This document shows positions 1-9,663 of a stretch of 64,000 bases of DNA, piece by piece. Positions within the stretch are counted from its first letter, which is position 1, and the number at the start of each line of letters is the position of its first letter. The DNA lies in NCBI RefSeq assembly GCF_900167535.1, contig NZ_FUYE01000006.1:248001-312000 (forward strand), in the 5' to 3' direction. The notes below the pieces were generated by a model. It had not been told where the DNA came from. It made no database searches and saw only the letters and a list, made by a program, of their open reading frames with translations. The translations under genes and the position numbers were made by a program. This stretch comes from Prosthecobacter debontii. GTDB taxonomy: Bacteria > Verrucomicrobiota > Verrucomicrobiia > Verrucomicrobiales > Verrucomicrobiaceae.

Positions 1-2739
1 CACACAGCTGTAGCGCCCGGAGTCTGAGACACGTGGCTTACGGAAGTAGATTCTAGATTCGACACTAGGGGTCACGACGGTGTCCTGAACGAGAGGTTCG
101 CCATCTTTAAACCAGTGAAACTCGATGCCGGGAGTCGTGCGGTAGGCCGGGGAGAGTGTGTAGTCGAGGTCAACCCCTGCAAATCGGTTTTCCACAGGGG
201 GAAGAGTGAGGGAAAGCCTGCGGAAAACGGGGCTCTTGACGGTGCCAAAGTCGTTTTTGACTTCGATTTGGAGATCGTTGTAGCCATCATGGGGGAACGA
301 CAGCCTCAGATTCACACGATTGGCCACGCTTGCGGTCTGCCAGGTGCCTAATCCGGCATCCCCATTGCGGATGACACGGTAGCTCATCGGCAGGGTGCCC
401 AGCAGGCGAAAGCTGGCATAGCCGAGGTCGGGTGTGTTCGCTTCAGTAGCGGGCACGGTATAGAATTCAGGAGCTTTGATCAGGACCCCCAGGCCGGTCA
501 GATTCACCACATAGGGTTCAGCCAGACGGGCGGGGTTATCGATGACCAATTGAGCATGGAGCTGTCTAGCATAGTCGGGATCAAAGGTGATCTGCTGGGA
601 GGATTCTAAGCGGAAACTGGATTGGTCCGCACCTTGGATGGTGGCGGTGAGCCCCACAAATTCGCTGCTGACCACCTGGACCGAATAACTCTGCACGATG
701 CTGGAACCGGGAGTCACGGTGACCGTGCCGAAATCAATCACCCCTGTGCCGGACGGGAGCCCATGACCGTTCGCATCTTTGACCGTGAGGACGGCGGGTG
801 TCGATGCCTTCAGGTTCAATTGAAGGGACGTGGGCTGGGCGACGGGGTGGTCGTAGCGCAAGGTGATCCGTCCCTCGTCTTCACCTGCTTCCGTGCCCGT
901 GAAGCGCAACGTCACCGTGAGGCTTTCTCCCACAGCCAGGGTTTCGGGAATCGGCGTCACGATCTCCAAGCCTGGCAGGTCGATATCCGCGATCTCCAAG
1001 GCCAGGCCCACGGCTTCTTGGTTGCCATTGTTTCGCAGAAGGAGGCTCGCCTCTACACTCCGCCCCACAGCCGCGTCGAAGCTGACGGAGGTGCCGTCGG
1101 CGTTCTTTAGCGGACGGAAGTAAAGAATGGGGGAAGGACCTTCCGCAGCCAGATTGACCGTGAATTCTGGAGCGAGCGGATCATTGGTGGAAAACTTCAG
1201 TACCGCCGTTTTGGTGCCGGGGCTTTGGGGAGTAAAGTGGATCGACAGGGAAGCGGCCTCTCCCACAGCGATGAAGCCAGATTCATTCAAACCGGAGTAG
1301 GAGAACTCAGAGGCATGTTCCCCCGTGATCTCTACGTCCATGATTTGTAATGGAGCATCCCCCGTATTGTTCAGACGGATGCCCTGGCGGTTGCTGGTTC
1401 CCAGGGCGGTGGAGGCATAGGTCAGATCCAACGACGTGCGGCTGTCCGCTCTGCCCGTGCTCGCCCAGAGCTGGGGTTGTGCGGGTTCTGTAGGTTCTGG
1501 CAGAGGGGTGGAGAGGGTCACCAGCGCCTGTTGAGTCACGCCGTTGAAGACTCCTCTCACGATGATTCGGCGGCCATCGGCGCTGATGCAGGTCACCGAC
1601 AAAAATCTCCAGTTGGGCAGACTGAGTCCGTAGTGCTCTTCCAGCGCTTCACGAAGCTCGACTCGGGGACTGTCTGCCTCCGTCGCATGCCACACGCAGG
1701 TTTGCTGGAACCGGTTTTCACCCGGGGCTGGGAAGCCGTAAGTCTGTCCGTAGGCTGCGCCCTGGTTCTGGATCGCTGAGACATTTCTCCAGCTTGTAGC
1801 ATCTGAACCCCCGTAGGGTTGGCCTAACCGACGGTAGCCCACCGGCGTGCTGTCCACCTCCCAGCGTTGGATCGTGGTGGGGGCATTCAGCAGGGGAATC
1901 TCGCCCAAGGGACGGCTGGTGCAGGTGAGCCACCGGCCATTGGGGGAGATGCAATACTCGCGGATAGGAAACTCGCTCGTGCTGAGGTCGTTCCAGATCA
2001 CCTCCTTTTGGGAACCATCGACATCCAGCAGGACGATGCGCGGCGGGCTCTGGATATGGCCGGTATGGAAAACCAAGCGGCCCGTCTCCTTACTGACGGC
2101 CTGGATCCGCCCCAGCGCATTACCGGTCTCTGAAACGATCGGTAAGGTCACATAGTTCCCCGTGTCTAGGTCCAAGCGGAAGGTGCGGGAGCCGCCGCCT
2201 GTGTAGCTGCCGATGGGGCGATAATAGACCCGACCCACCAGACTGGAATTCCCATAAAAGAGATCGGGCGTGAACTCAATCACCTCATGCCCCTCCGGCA
2301 CGGGATAGGGAGGCACGTCCACGGGCTGGCCCGTCGGACGGTCAAGCAGGGTCGTTGGGGGATCGCTAGGGCCGTTGTTTTTAAAGGCGATCAGTTTGGA
2401 GCCATCCGCCGAAACATCCCCCAAGCCATTGAACTGAGTGGTGATGACTTGCCAGCCATTTTCCGGCGTCCATTGGGCCAAACCACCGCTGTTGAAACTG
2501 CCGATGATGACGGGATTCTCCGGCGTGCCCACGATCTGCACGGCAGAAGCCGGGGATCCTCCCGGGGTCAACGTCCCCATGGGCGTTAATTCCGCTGTTT
2601 GCGCCTGCATCCCCGTCGCCACAGCGAGGGCTAAACCGACGCCGGTGAGCCAGCCGCATAGGCCTCGACGGTGTGTGAGGGTTAGGGAAAAGTCAGGGCT
2701 ATGTGCACAAAAGGGGGGCATAGGCGTGAGTGTAGCCAT
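1..2739 (-). CDS. Secreted propeller / choice-of-anchor D / Ig-like protein, 3' end outside window
   Basis: The frame read leftwards from ATG 2739 stays open to the window edge, giving 913 residues without a stop. Residues about 25-48 form a Sec signal (hydrophobic GWLTGVGLALAVATG, then MQAQTA). Residues about 50-400 contain recurring short strand motifs that resemble a TolB/WD-like propeller. Residues about 450-530 match the choice-of-anchor D style (IRLNNTGDAPLQIMDVEITG), and a related beta-sandwich follows near 560-700. The last visible part is Ig-like: HWFKDGEPL and later DSGRYSCV, the classical tryptophan and D-x-G-x-Y-x-C pattern. It is probably an extracellular or surface protein. The ELWxxDGT protein at 4482 has the same type of anchor and Ig domains, so the two may be functionally related. 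No enzymatic motif is visible and the true C-terminus, including any sorting signal, is unknown. Confidence 0.8.
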   Translation of the reverse strand, partial: MATLTPMPPFCAHSPDFSLTLTHRRGLCGWLTGVGLALAVATGMQAQTAELTPMGTLTPGGSPASAVQIVGTPENPVIIGSFNSGGLAQWTPENGWQVITTQFNGLGDVSADGSKLIAFKNNGPSDPPTTLLDRPTGQPVDVPPYPVPEGHEVIEFTPDLFYGNSSLVGRVYYRPIGSYTGGGSRTFRLDLDTGNYVTLPIVSETGNALGRIQAVSKETGRLVFHTGHIQSPPRIVLLDVDGSQKEVIWNDLSTSEFPIREYCISPNGRWLTCTSRPLGEIPLLNAPTTIQRWEVDSTPVGYRRLGQPYGGSDATSWRNVSAIQNQGAAYGQTYGFPAPGENRFQQTCVWHATEADSPRVELREALEEHYGLSLPNWRFLSVTCISADGRRIIVRGVFNGVTQQALVTLSTPLPEPTEPAQPQLWASTGRADSRTSLDLTYASTALGTSNRQGIRLNNTGDAPLQIMDVEITGEHASEFSYSGLNESGFIAVGEAASLSIHFTPQSPGTKTAVLKFSTNDPLAPEFTVNLAAEGPSPILYFRPLKNADGTSVSFDAAVGRSVEASLLLRNNGNQEAVGLALEIADIDLPGLEIVTPIPETLAVGESLTVTLRFTGTEAGEDEGRITLRYDHPVAQPTSLQLNLKASTPAVLTVKDANGHGLPSGTGVIDFGTVTVTPGSSIVQSYSVQVVSSEFVGLTATIQGADQSSFRLESSQQITFDPDYARQLHAQLVIDNPARLAEPYVVNLTGLGVLIKAPEFYTVPATEANTPDLGYASFRLLGTLPMSYRVIRNGDAGLGTWQTASVANRVNLRLSFPHDGYNDLQIEVKNDFGTVKSPVFRRLSLTLPPVENRFAGVDLDYTLSPAYRTTPGIEFHWFKDGEPLVQDTVVTPSVESRIYFRKPRVSDSGRYSCV

Positions 2740-2856
2740 CTATGCATGAAATCTCCCAGAGTGACAATTCCATTGATGATTATTTCTTAATCAGAAAATA
2801 AGGTGACTCTGAGTGCTATTTGCACGGTGGTGACAAGATTTTGATTCTCTTTCACC

Positions 2857-3975
2857 TCACGCCGCTGCCGGAGTTGGGGTGTCATTCACGCCCAGCCGCC
2901 GATTCGCCACATGCTTCCACCAGGGGGGCAGCAGCACCATGGTGATGGTCCAGAAGTAACCCACGGGCAGCTTGGGGGCTTGGGGTTCGGTTTCTAACAA
3001 ATAATACGGCTGCACGGCGATGTGGTGGTGCGAGTGATGGCCGACGCGGAAGGTGAGGTAGCTGGAGAAGTAGTGGTAGGAGTCCCAGGAGTGCTCCGGG
3101 CCGGTCTTCTCATACTCGCCATTCCGCTTCTGGCGCAGCAGACCGTAGTGCTGGATGTAGTTCACACACTCCAGCATGACATGGGCACCGACGATGTGGC
3201 CGAGGTAAAACAGCAGGCCCATGGGACCGGTGAGGAGGATCAGAGCCAGCAGCAGGGCCACCTGACCGATGGCATAGACGGTCATTTGATTGCGCAGGAT
3301 GTGGGCGGGGCCACTGGCCGCCCCTTTGCTACGCAGCAGGCGGGCCTCCAGCTGCCAGGAGCGCACGGCACTGCCGGGGATGGTGCGGGCGAGATAGCTG
3401 TAGATGCTTTCATTCAGCCAGGCCGTGTTTTCATCATGCTCGGTACCGGCATGGATGTGATGGCTGCGGATGTGGATGAGCTTGTAATGGGGGTAAAACA
3501 GGAAGCTGGTGAGCACCCGTTGGATGGCTTGGTCCAGCCCATCTTTACAGTGCAGCAGCTCATGCGCGGCGGCGAAGGCGATGCTCCCTAACAAACTGCT
3601 CGTTGCGAGCATGAGGCCGATCTCCAGCGGTGTGTAGGTCTTCAGATGCCACAGGGCCCACAGCACGGTGGCCATGTAGAGCAGGGCATAGAGGCGGGTG
3701 TTCCAGCGCAGCAGCGCCACCTGAAAAGGCTGGAAGTCTTCCTTGCGGAAGTGACCGCTGTCCTGCCAGCCGGTCAGCGTATCCAGTAAGGGCACGCCCA
3801 GCAGCATGCAGGCGGGGGTGAGGGCCATCCACAGACCTCCGTAAGCGATGCCGAGGGCCGCTGGTATGAACAGGGTCAGCGGCATGAGGCAGGCCAGCAC
3901 GTGGGGCCAGGCACCTGGGGTGACCGAGGGGCTCGATGCCGTCGTAGGTGCACTTGCAGTTAGGTCGGTGTTCAT
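2857..3975 (-). CDS. alkB: AlkB-family membrane di-iron alkane hydroxylase / fatty acid hydroxylase
   Basis: A 372-residue polytopic membrane protein of the length usual for alkane 1-monooxygenases. The histidine boxes of the integral-membrane di-iron hydroxylases are present in order: HELLH (138-142), HIRSHH (168-173) and HHSHHH (313-318). The AlkB signature block is also present as NYIQHYGL (272-279), where characterised AlkB proteins have NYxEHYGL, so the signature Glu is Gln here. The family uses O2 and electrons from rubredoxin to hydroxylate terminal methyl groups of alkanes or acyl chains in the inner membrane. No rubredoxin or rubredoxin reductase is adjacent. The substrate cannot be told from sequence, and a lipid or terpene hydroxylase is an alternative. 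The gene stands alone and diverges from the gene at 4482. Confidence 0.82.
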   Translation of the reverse strand: MNTDLTASAPTTASSPSVTPGAWPHVLACLMPLTLFIPAALGIAYGGLWMALTPACMLLGVPLLDTLTGWQDSGHFRKEDFQPFQVALLRWNTRLYALLYMATVLWALWHLKTYTPLEIGLMLATSSLLGSIAFAAAHELLHCKDGLDQAIQRVLTSFLFYPHYKLIHIRSHHIHAGTEHDENTAWLNESIYSYLARTIPGSAVRSWQLEARLLRSKGAASGPAHILRNQMTVYAIGQVALLLALILLTGPMGLLFYLGHIVGAHVMLECVNYIQHYGLLRQKRNGEYEKTGPEHSWDSYHYFSSYLTFRVGHHSHHHIAVQPYYLLETEPQAPKLPVGYFWTITMVLLPPWWKHVANRRLGVNDTPTPAAA

Positions 3976-4325
3976 GACGTCTCGATTGTTTTTGGGGCCG
4001 TGCCACCCGCATCCTGCTTACGCCACCGGGGGCGCGTTTCGGAGGAGCTGCACTGCCGACACGGCCAGCAGTGGCCAGAGATGATATAGGGTCAGGTCAG
4101 GAAAAATGCAAGATAGCAGCCTGAGGGGAACACAGGATTGGCTGCATGAAAACCAAGGTTTTACGCATGCTTAGAAGTGTTTTCGGATTGCGTTGTAGGT
4201 TAGAGCTGACATGAAATATCGTTCTTCTCACGCCAGGCGCTCCTAGCGGGGTCATTTTTCGGTTTGAGGTAAGAATTTAGGGAAAGCTCTGTCACGTTTC
4301 ACCATCCATAGTGTATCTAAATTTG
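3976..4325. other. Intergenic gap upstream of the structured leader
   Basis: This is the first part of the 506-bp gap between the divergent alkB and ELWxxDGT genes. It has no convincing reading frame. It becomes AT-richer from about 4090 and probably holds the promoters of both genes, but no clear -35/-10 pair could be assigned. The remainder of the gap (4326-4440) holds three inverted repeats that are listed separately. Confidence 0.4.
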
Positions 4326-4402
4326 GGCTTCACCCGCCTGAAGCCGTCACCTCATAACCGTGAGGAGGTGAATGGCCTTCAGCGGGTGAAGCCTGCTTTT
4401 TT
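4326..4402 (+). terminator. Long stem-loop followed by six T residues (terminator or attenuator)
   Basis: The left arm GGCTTCACCCGCCTGAAG (4326-4343) pairs with CTTCAGCGGGTGAAGCC (4377-4393) with one bulged C. An inner stem forms between TCACCTCA (4347-4354) and TGAGGAGGTGA (4361-4371). A run of six T (4397-4402) follows at once, the layout of an intrinsic terminator read on the + strand. No + strand gene lies upstream, so this could be an attenuator in the leader of the gene at 4482 or the end of a small RNA that starts in the gap. Confidence 0.55.
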
Positions 4403-4440
4403 GTATTTTTTCCGAAACAAAAAATACATTGTCATGACAA
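4402..4440. promoter_or_regulatory. 10-bp inverted repeat plus 12-bp palindrome upstream of the ELWxxDGT gene
   Basis: TGTATTTTTT (4402-4411) and AAAAAATACA (4419-4428) are a perfect 10-bp inverted repeat with a 7-base loop. They are followed directly by the perfect palindrome TTGTCATGACAA (4429-4440). A dyad of this kind 40-80 bases before a start fits an operator or RNA hairpins. An alternative ATG at 4434 lies inside the palindrome. Its role is inferred. Confidence 0.4.
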
Positions 4441-4481
4441 AAAACTCGCCATGGAGGGTGAGTCTCTGGCATAACGCAGAA

Positions 4482-7400
4482 ATGAGGAAAACAACCCCTT
4501 TTCGGTTAGGTTTTTTAGTGATTTCGGTGATGGCTTTGCTGAGGCTGGCGGTGCCTGCGGCACAGCCGGAATTGGTTAAAAACATCTACGAGGGAAGTGA
4601 TTATCAGGGGATCTCTCCCGGGCAGATGACGGCGGCAGGGAACCGTTTTTTCATGTGGGGCACGGACCAGGCCCACGGTCGGGAGCTCTGGGTGAGTGAT
4701 GGCACGGGAAGCGGCACCCACAGGGTCAAAGACATCCGTGAGGGTAAAAACGGGCTTGAAGATGCTCTGTTGGTGGCATCCGGAAATCGCGTGTTTTTCC
4801 GTGCCAACGATGGGGAGCATGGAGATGAACTGTGGGTGAGCGATGGCACGGAGGCAGGCACGCGACTGGTGGCGGACCTGCGTTATGGCGAGAAGCCCAG
4901 CTATCCCACCCTCATTCAGCCGATGAAAAATGGCGTGATGTTCGTCGCGGATTCGGATGATCTGCGCACATCCTTGTGGTTCACCGACGGCACAAGTAAG
5001 GGCACCGTCCAGATCAAGGTGCTGGAGACAGGCCATGGCGAAGCGTCGGGGAATTATGAAGCCTTGTCTTGGATGACGGTGAAGGGTTTCTACTACTTCT
5101 TTGTGCGAGAGCCCGCAGATGGCATGCTTGGGCTTTGGGCTTCCGATGGCACAGTGTCTGGCACCAAGCGGGTGCAGGCGTTAGGCATCGCCCCTTTCAC
5201 CGACGAGTGCCTGATTTTAGGGGCGGTCGGCAAAACTATCTATTTCCAAGCTCCCGATGCGGAAGGTCGGCGCTACCTGTGGAAAACCGAAGGCACAGCG
5301 GCCAGCACGATGAGGCTGAAAGAGTTGTTCTACTCGATCTCAGGCGACGTCTTGCAGACCTTCGCTGTGATCGGGAAGCAAGCTTTCATGTTGATGGAAA
5401 ACGAGAACTCGGGGCAATTGGAGATCTGGACCTCAGATGGCACACCGGCGGGCACGCGGAACCTCGCTGACTTTGTCGGGATGCCAGCGCTTCAGCAAGT
5501 GTTAGGTCTCACGGCCCGTGGCTCGCATTTGGATGTCATCTATCAAGGTCCTGAGGACAGCCGTTCCTCGGTATGGAGCTATGATTCGAAAACCCACCAG
5601 GGGCAGTTTTTGTATGAGCCCGCCAGTGAGGATGAGCAGCTCAGGGACTTCGTCGTGGTGGGAGATCAGCTCATCTTCCTCCGGGAGAAAGCCGGGGCGG
5701 CACCCTCTTATCAGCTCGGTCGGCTCGGCCCTCAGGGGGGCGAGCCGCAGTGGCTTCAAGAGTTTCCTGGGGGGCTTTGGGATCTCTCGGAGGGCCGGAT
5801 GTTGGCTCTGAACGGGCATGCCTATCTGGCCATGTATCCGAACGTTGATTCCTGGGCGGGGCTTTGGAAGACGGATGGGACGGAGGCTGGCACTGAGCAG
5901 ATCATCCCCAATCTGGATCAGAGCCCAGCGAGTTCTTACCCCAAGAATCTGCGCACGATTGACGGCCACATCTACTTCGCCGCAACGGATGCCCAGCATG
6001 GCACTGAGCTGTGGCGCAGCGATGGCACCGGCGGCGGCACGGTTTTAGTCGCCGATGTGTGGCCCGGTGAGACTGGCTCGGCTCCGGCGGACATGGTGGA
6101 ACTGAATGGCCTGATTTACTTCACCGCTGAGGACAGTGCCCATGGGCGGGAGCTGTGGTGCACCGATGGCACGGCGGAGGGAACTCGGTTGGTGAAAGAC
6201 CTCATCGAAGGAACTGACAGCAGCAAGCCTGAGGAACTCATTGCCTTTGGAAATCATGTTTATTTCCGGGCGAAGCTTTCCCCCACCGAAGGGTGGGAGC
6301 TGTGGCGCAGCGATGGCACGGCGGAGGGCACCGTGGTTTATGCGACGCTCTACCCAGGCCCGACCACGGGGAGTGGGGCCAACCCTCGGGATTTCTCGAT
6401 TGTGGACGGTTGGCTCTACTTCATCGCGACAAATGATTCTGCACTGAGGCGTGCCTCCGTCTTCCGCACGCAGGGGGCGGATGCTGGCATCACCCTCGCA
6501 GAGGTGGAGCCGACCGTCGAGTTAGTGGAAGGAACGACGGGTGTGACCGACATCGCCGTGCGTCCTCCGCTACCGGGCGTGCCTGCAAACACCGTGCTCC
6601 AGCCCTCTCAATCCATCATCTATTACTGCATCCATAACAGCAACAGCAGTCGCACCCTCGGCTACCTGACCGTGAACGGTGAGCCGACGGAGATCCTCAC
6701 GCAGAGCATGAGGAGTCTCAACAGCTTGGCGGTCAGTGGGGTGCACGTGTTCTGGTTCAGTCCTTGGGGGGATGGCGGCATTTACATCAGCAATGGAACG
6801 CCTCAAAATACCGCGTTGCTCACGAGCTACGGCCGATATGCCGGAGCGGCGATGGATCGAGTGTTTTTCTACAACCCCAGCTCCGATGTGACCCAACTAC
6901 GCTGTCTCCAGACCTCTCCGCGGTTGGTAGAGATGACGGTCTTGGAAGTGAAAGAGGGGGTGACATTCAACCCTCTGCATGCGGAGGAGAATACACTGTT
7001 TTTCTTTTGCTCCAATCTCAATGGGGCTCCCTACCTGATGCGCAGCAGCGGAACTCCGGTGAGCACTCGGCCAGTCATCGAACTGGGGAAAGCGGGGCTG
7101 GGGTGGAATGGGTTAGAATGGAGTCAAGAGCACTTCCAAGTGATGAATGAGCACCTTTACTTCGGCGGGCGAGGTGCCGAAGGGGTGGAGCTCTACGCTC
7201 TGCCTCTGCAGGCGGAGGTCGAAGTCGCCCTGAGATTGCCGGATGGAAGCTCCCAGCTTTTACCGCCAGGGCAGGCCGTGGACTTCGGTGCAGACGGCCT
7301 CGGCATCCCCCGGCAGGCGTTGCTGGAGTTTCGCAATCTGGGTTATAAGACCCTTTATGGCCTGTCCATCACTACCTCCAGCCTCACGCCGGAAGACTTT

Positions 7401-9575
7401 GCCATCGTTGAGCCTTACGAGGGAGTCGGTCACATTGCCCCCGGCCAGGTCGGTTTGAAGGCGATCACCTTCACGCCGAGCCGCAGGGGCCTCCGCACCG
7501 GCTCGCTGGAGATTTCTGGAGAGGGTATCGATCTCGAGCTCCAACTGAAAGGTCGGGGTCTGGGGCCAAATGATCCGCCAGTCTTCGGCGGGATAGGCAG
7601 CCTGAAATCGAGCTCAAGCTTGATTCGAGAGGGAGACTCCTCGATGATCGGTCCACCCATGTATGGAACCCCCGGTGGGAGGGTAGCTTCGGTCTGGATG
7701 AAAGACGACAAGCAGATCTCGGATGAAGAGTACATCTCCTTTTCCTCAACGCAGTTTAAGCATGCCGGCACCTACCGTTATTTTGCCGTGAATGGCGGCG
7801 GTTATACGGAGGCTCCGCCGACCTATATCGCCGTGGTGCGTGAGCTGAGTGACTATGTCCTGGGTATGCTGGGCAAGAGCGTCACTCTCACCTGTCAAGT
7901 GGCCGGTCCGGCCAGTCGGATCAGCTATCAATGGCGGCGCCATGGCAGCCCCCTCTCCAGTAGCGGCCGCATTCAAGGTGCCCAGAGCGCGAAGCTGACA
8001 CTGTCAGATCTCCAGTTAGAAGATGCCGCTTCATACGACTGCGAGGTGACACTTCACACCTTGGACGGCCCGCAGACAGTCATTCATGGCGCCACCCAAC
8101 TCGGCCTGGAAGACGGCCCCTATGCCCGTGCCTCAGAGTTGCACCTGGTCAGTTACCTGGGTGAGCCTGTGGAGTATTACCTGGAACTGAATGTGGAGGG
8201 GCGTATCCAAATCAAAGGCCTGCCTCCCGGCCTGACGATGAATGCCAATGGCGTCATCACGGGCAACCCCACCAAGCTCCTACCCCTGAACCCTGCCACC
8301 GGCCAGCCTCGGCCCTATGTCATCACTACCACAGTGCGGGATGCAGAGACAGGCCGTACGGGCGCGCCGAGCACCTTCACCTGGACCATCCTGCCGCCTC
8401 TCCAGGCGGGAGACTATGAGGGGAATGTGCCCCGGCAGGCAGACGGCTCTGACCCGCTCGATCGCGGTGGGCACGTCCGCTTCACCATCTCGGCGAAAAA
8501 CAGCCTCTCCGGCATCCTCCGCTACCGGGGCAAGGATCACCGCTTCACCGGCACCGCCGGACCAGCCCATGAAGGCACGGCGGTCGGCATCACCATCCCA
8601 CGCAAGGGGAAGAGCCCACTCACGCTCGATGTTTACTACGATCCTTTCACGCGGAACTGTGAGACCGTGCTTGCCGATGTCGAGACTGACTTCGAGGCTC
8701 TCTTCATCGCTCGTTCGCGCGCCTTTACGGACTCCGCCCCAGACCTCCGCTATGAAGGCACGCATCATATCGCGCTGAAGCGGGATGACCTCGAAGCTGA
8801 CGACAATGCCCCCGCTGGTGCGGGCTTCCTGACCCTCACGATCAATCGTCAGGCCCAAGTCAAATGGGCCGGACGCCTGGCCGATGATACCCCCATCACG
8901 GGCAGTGGCATTCTCGGACGTCCCCTGAACTCCCTGGACGAAAGTGGACTGCGGATCGACCTCCATGCAGAGCCTTACAAGCAAGGCGGTGCCCTGCACG
9001 GCTTCATGGATGGCAGCCCGGATATCGCAGGGAGCTTAGTGGGCTGGACTGGCGTCACGACGTGGAACAAAACCGGCCTCAGCAAACCGGGCAAAAAACG
9101 CGCTTACGTCCAGGGCCTCCCCCTCCAGACTCTCAATGTTGACGGCAGCCAATATCTCCCACCCGTCGGGGGAAATCTCATCTTTGGCATGCAAGCGGTG
9201 GCGGAGCTTGGGGGCAATGGCGCTTTCTATCTCAGTGATCCGCAGACTCTGGAGTCTGACATCTCCAGTCACTTTCATCTTCTCGCGAACAACCGTGTGA
9301 CGCTGCTGGGAGATGGCCTCTCCGCTCCCTTGGAAAACCTAACCATTGATGCCCAAAAAGGCCTGTTCTCAGGCACAGTCAAGGTGGAGGATGAAAATCC
9401 CGATAACCCGAGTCAGCCCTTCATTCGCAAAGCCAAATTCCAAGGCGTGCTGCTGAATCTCCAGCAAGAAGGCGTGGGCTTCTGCCTGCTGCCGGAATTG
9501 CCGGATGAATCGGGAGAGACGCTTAGCAACACCCCGCTCAGATCCTTCATGAGCGGCATCCATCTGCTGCGGTGA
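4482..9575 (+). CDS. Giant secreted ELWxxDGT-repeat protein with anchor and Ig-like domains
   Basis: A 1697-residue protein counted from ATG 4482, chosen because MRKTTPFRLGFLVISVMALL begins a good Sec signal; the frame stays open upstream to 4311, and ATG 4434 is an alternative. Residues about 60-650 carry many ELW-x-SDGT-x-x-GT units (for example ELWVSDGT, ELWRSDGT, ELWCTDGT), the ELWxxDGT repeat family, probably a beta-propeller. A choice-of-anchor D type domain lies near 915-1028. Two Ig-like domains follow near 1030-1115 and 1122-1203; the second has a CQV...YQW...YDCEV core. A putative Ig domain with GLPPGLTMNANGVITG is at about 1214-1304. The C-terminal 390 residues form a beta-rich domain that also resembles the end of the protein at 27685. 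No catalytic motif is seen, so a surface or matrix protein is likely. Confidence 0.85.
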   Translation: MRKTTPFRLGFLVISVMALLRLAVPAAQPELVKNIYEGSDYQGISPGQMTAAGNRFFMWGTDQAHGRELWVSDGTGSGTHRVKDIREGKNGLEDALLVASGNRVFFRANDGEHGDELWVSDGTEAGTRLVADLRYGEKPSYPTLIQPMKNGVMFVADSDDLRTSLWFTDGTSKGTVQIKVLETGHGEASGNYEALSWMTVKGFYYFFVREPADGMLGLWASDGTVSGTKRVQALGIAPFTDECLILGAVGKTIYFQAPDAEGRRYLWKTEGTAASTMRLKELFYSISGDVLQTFAVIGKQAFMLMENENSGQLEIWTSDGTPAGTRNLADFVGMPALQQVLGLTARGSHLDVIYQGPEDSRSSVWSYDSKTHQGQFLYEPASEDEQLRDFVVVGDQLIFLREKAGAAPSYQLGRLGPQGGEPQWLQEFPGGLWDLSEGRMLALNGHAYLAMYPNVDSWAGLWKTDGTEAGTEQIIPNLDQSPASSYPKNLRTIDGHIYFAATDAQHGTELWRSDGTGGGTVLVADVWPGETGSAPADMVELNGLIYFTAEDSAHGRELWCTDGTAEGTRLVKDLIEGTDSSKPEELIAFGNHVYFRAKLSPTEGWELWRSDGTAEGTVVYATLYPGPTTGSGANPRDFSIVDGWLYFIATNDSALRRASVFRTQGADAGITLAEVEPTVELVEGTTGVTDIAVRPPLPGVPANTVLQPSQSIIYYCIHNSNSSRTLGYLTVNGEPTEILTQSMRSLNSLAVSGVHVFWFSPWGDGGIYISNGTPQNTALLTSYGRYAGAAMDRVFFYNPSSDVTQLRCLQTSPRLVEMTVLEVKEGVTFNPLHAEENTLFFFCSNLNGAPYLMRSSGTPVSTRPVIELGKAGLGWNGLEWSQEHFQVMNEHLYFGGRGAEGVELYALPLQAEVEVALRLPDGSSQLLPPGQAVDFGADGLGIPRQALLEFRNLGYKTLYGLSITTSSLTPEDFAIVEPYEGVGHIAPGQVGLKAITFTPSRRGLRTGSLEISGEGIDLELQLKGRGLGPNDPPVFGGIGSLKSSSSLIREGDSSMIGPPMYGTPGGRVASVWMKDDKQISDEEYISFSSTQFKHAGTYRYFAVNGGGYTEAPPTYIAVVRELSDYVLGMLGKSVTLTCQVAGPASRISYQWRRHGSPLSSSGRIQGAQSAKLTLSDLQLEDAASYDCEVTLHTLDGPQTVIHGATQLGLEDGPYARASELHLVSYLGEPVEYYLELNVEGRIQIKGLPPGLTMNANGVITGNPTKLLPLNPATGQPRPYVITTTVRDAETGRTGAPSTFTWTILPPLQAGDYEGNVPRQADGSDPLDRGGHVRFTISAKNSLSGILRYRGKDHRFTGTAGPAHEGTAVGITIPRKGKSPLTLDVYYDPFTRNCETVLADVETDFEALFIARSRAFTDSAPDLRYEGTHHIALKRDDLEADDNAPAGAGFLTLTINRQAQVKWAGRLADDTPITGSGILGRPLNSLDESGLRIDLHAEPYKQGGALHGFMDGSPDIAGSLVGWTGVTTWNKTGLSKPGKKRAYVQGLPLQTLNVDGSQYLPPVGGNLIFGMQAVAELGGNGAFYLSDPQTLESDISSHFHLLANNRVTLLGDGLSAPLENLTIDAQKGLFSGTVKVEDENPDNPSQPFIRKAKFQGVLLNLQQEGVGFCLLPELPDESGETLSNTPLRSFMSGIHLLR

Positions 9576-9663
9576 GGGCCTATGGAAAAGGAATGTCTTG
9601 GAGTAGGTGATTTGTGTTGGTCGAGGCACAGCATTTGCTCCAGGATGCCGCCCCTGCATTCTT

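Noticed and set aside
1-2739. Possible frameshifted or decayed gene at the left end
   Set aside because: Only short closed frames appear, but the reverse frame from 2739 was checked by translation at several places and is open to the edge with continuous domains, so it is a truncated window view and not a pseudogene.
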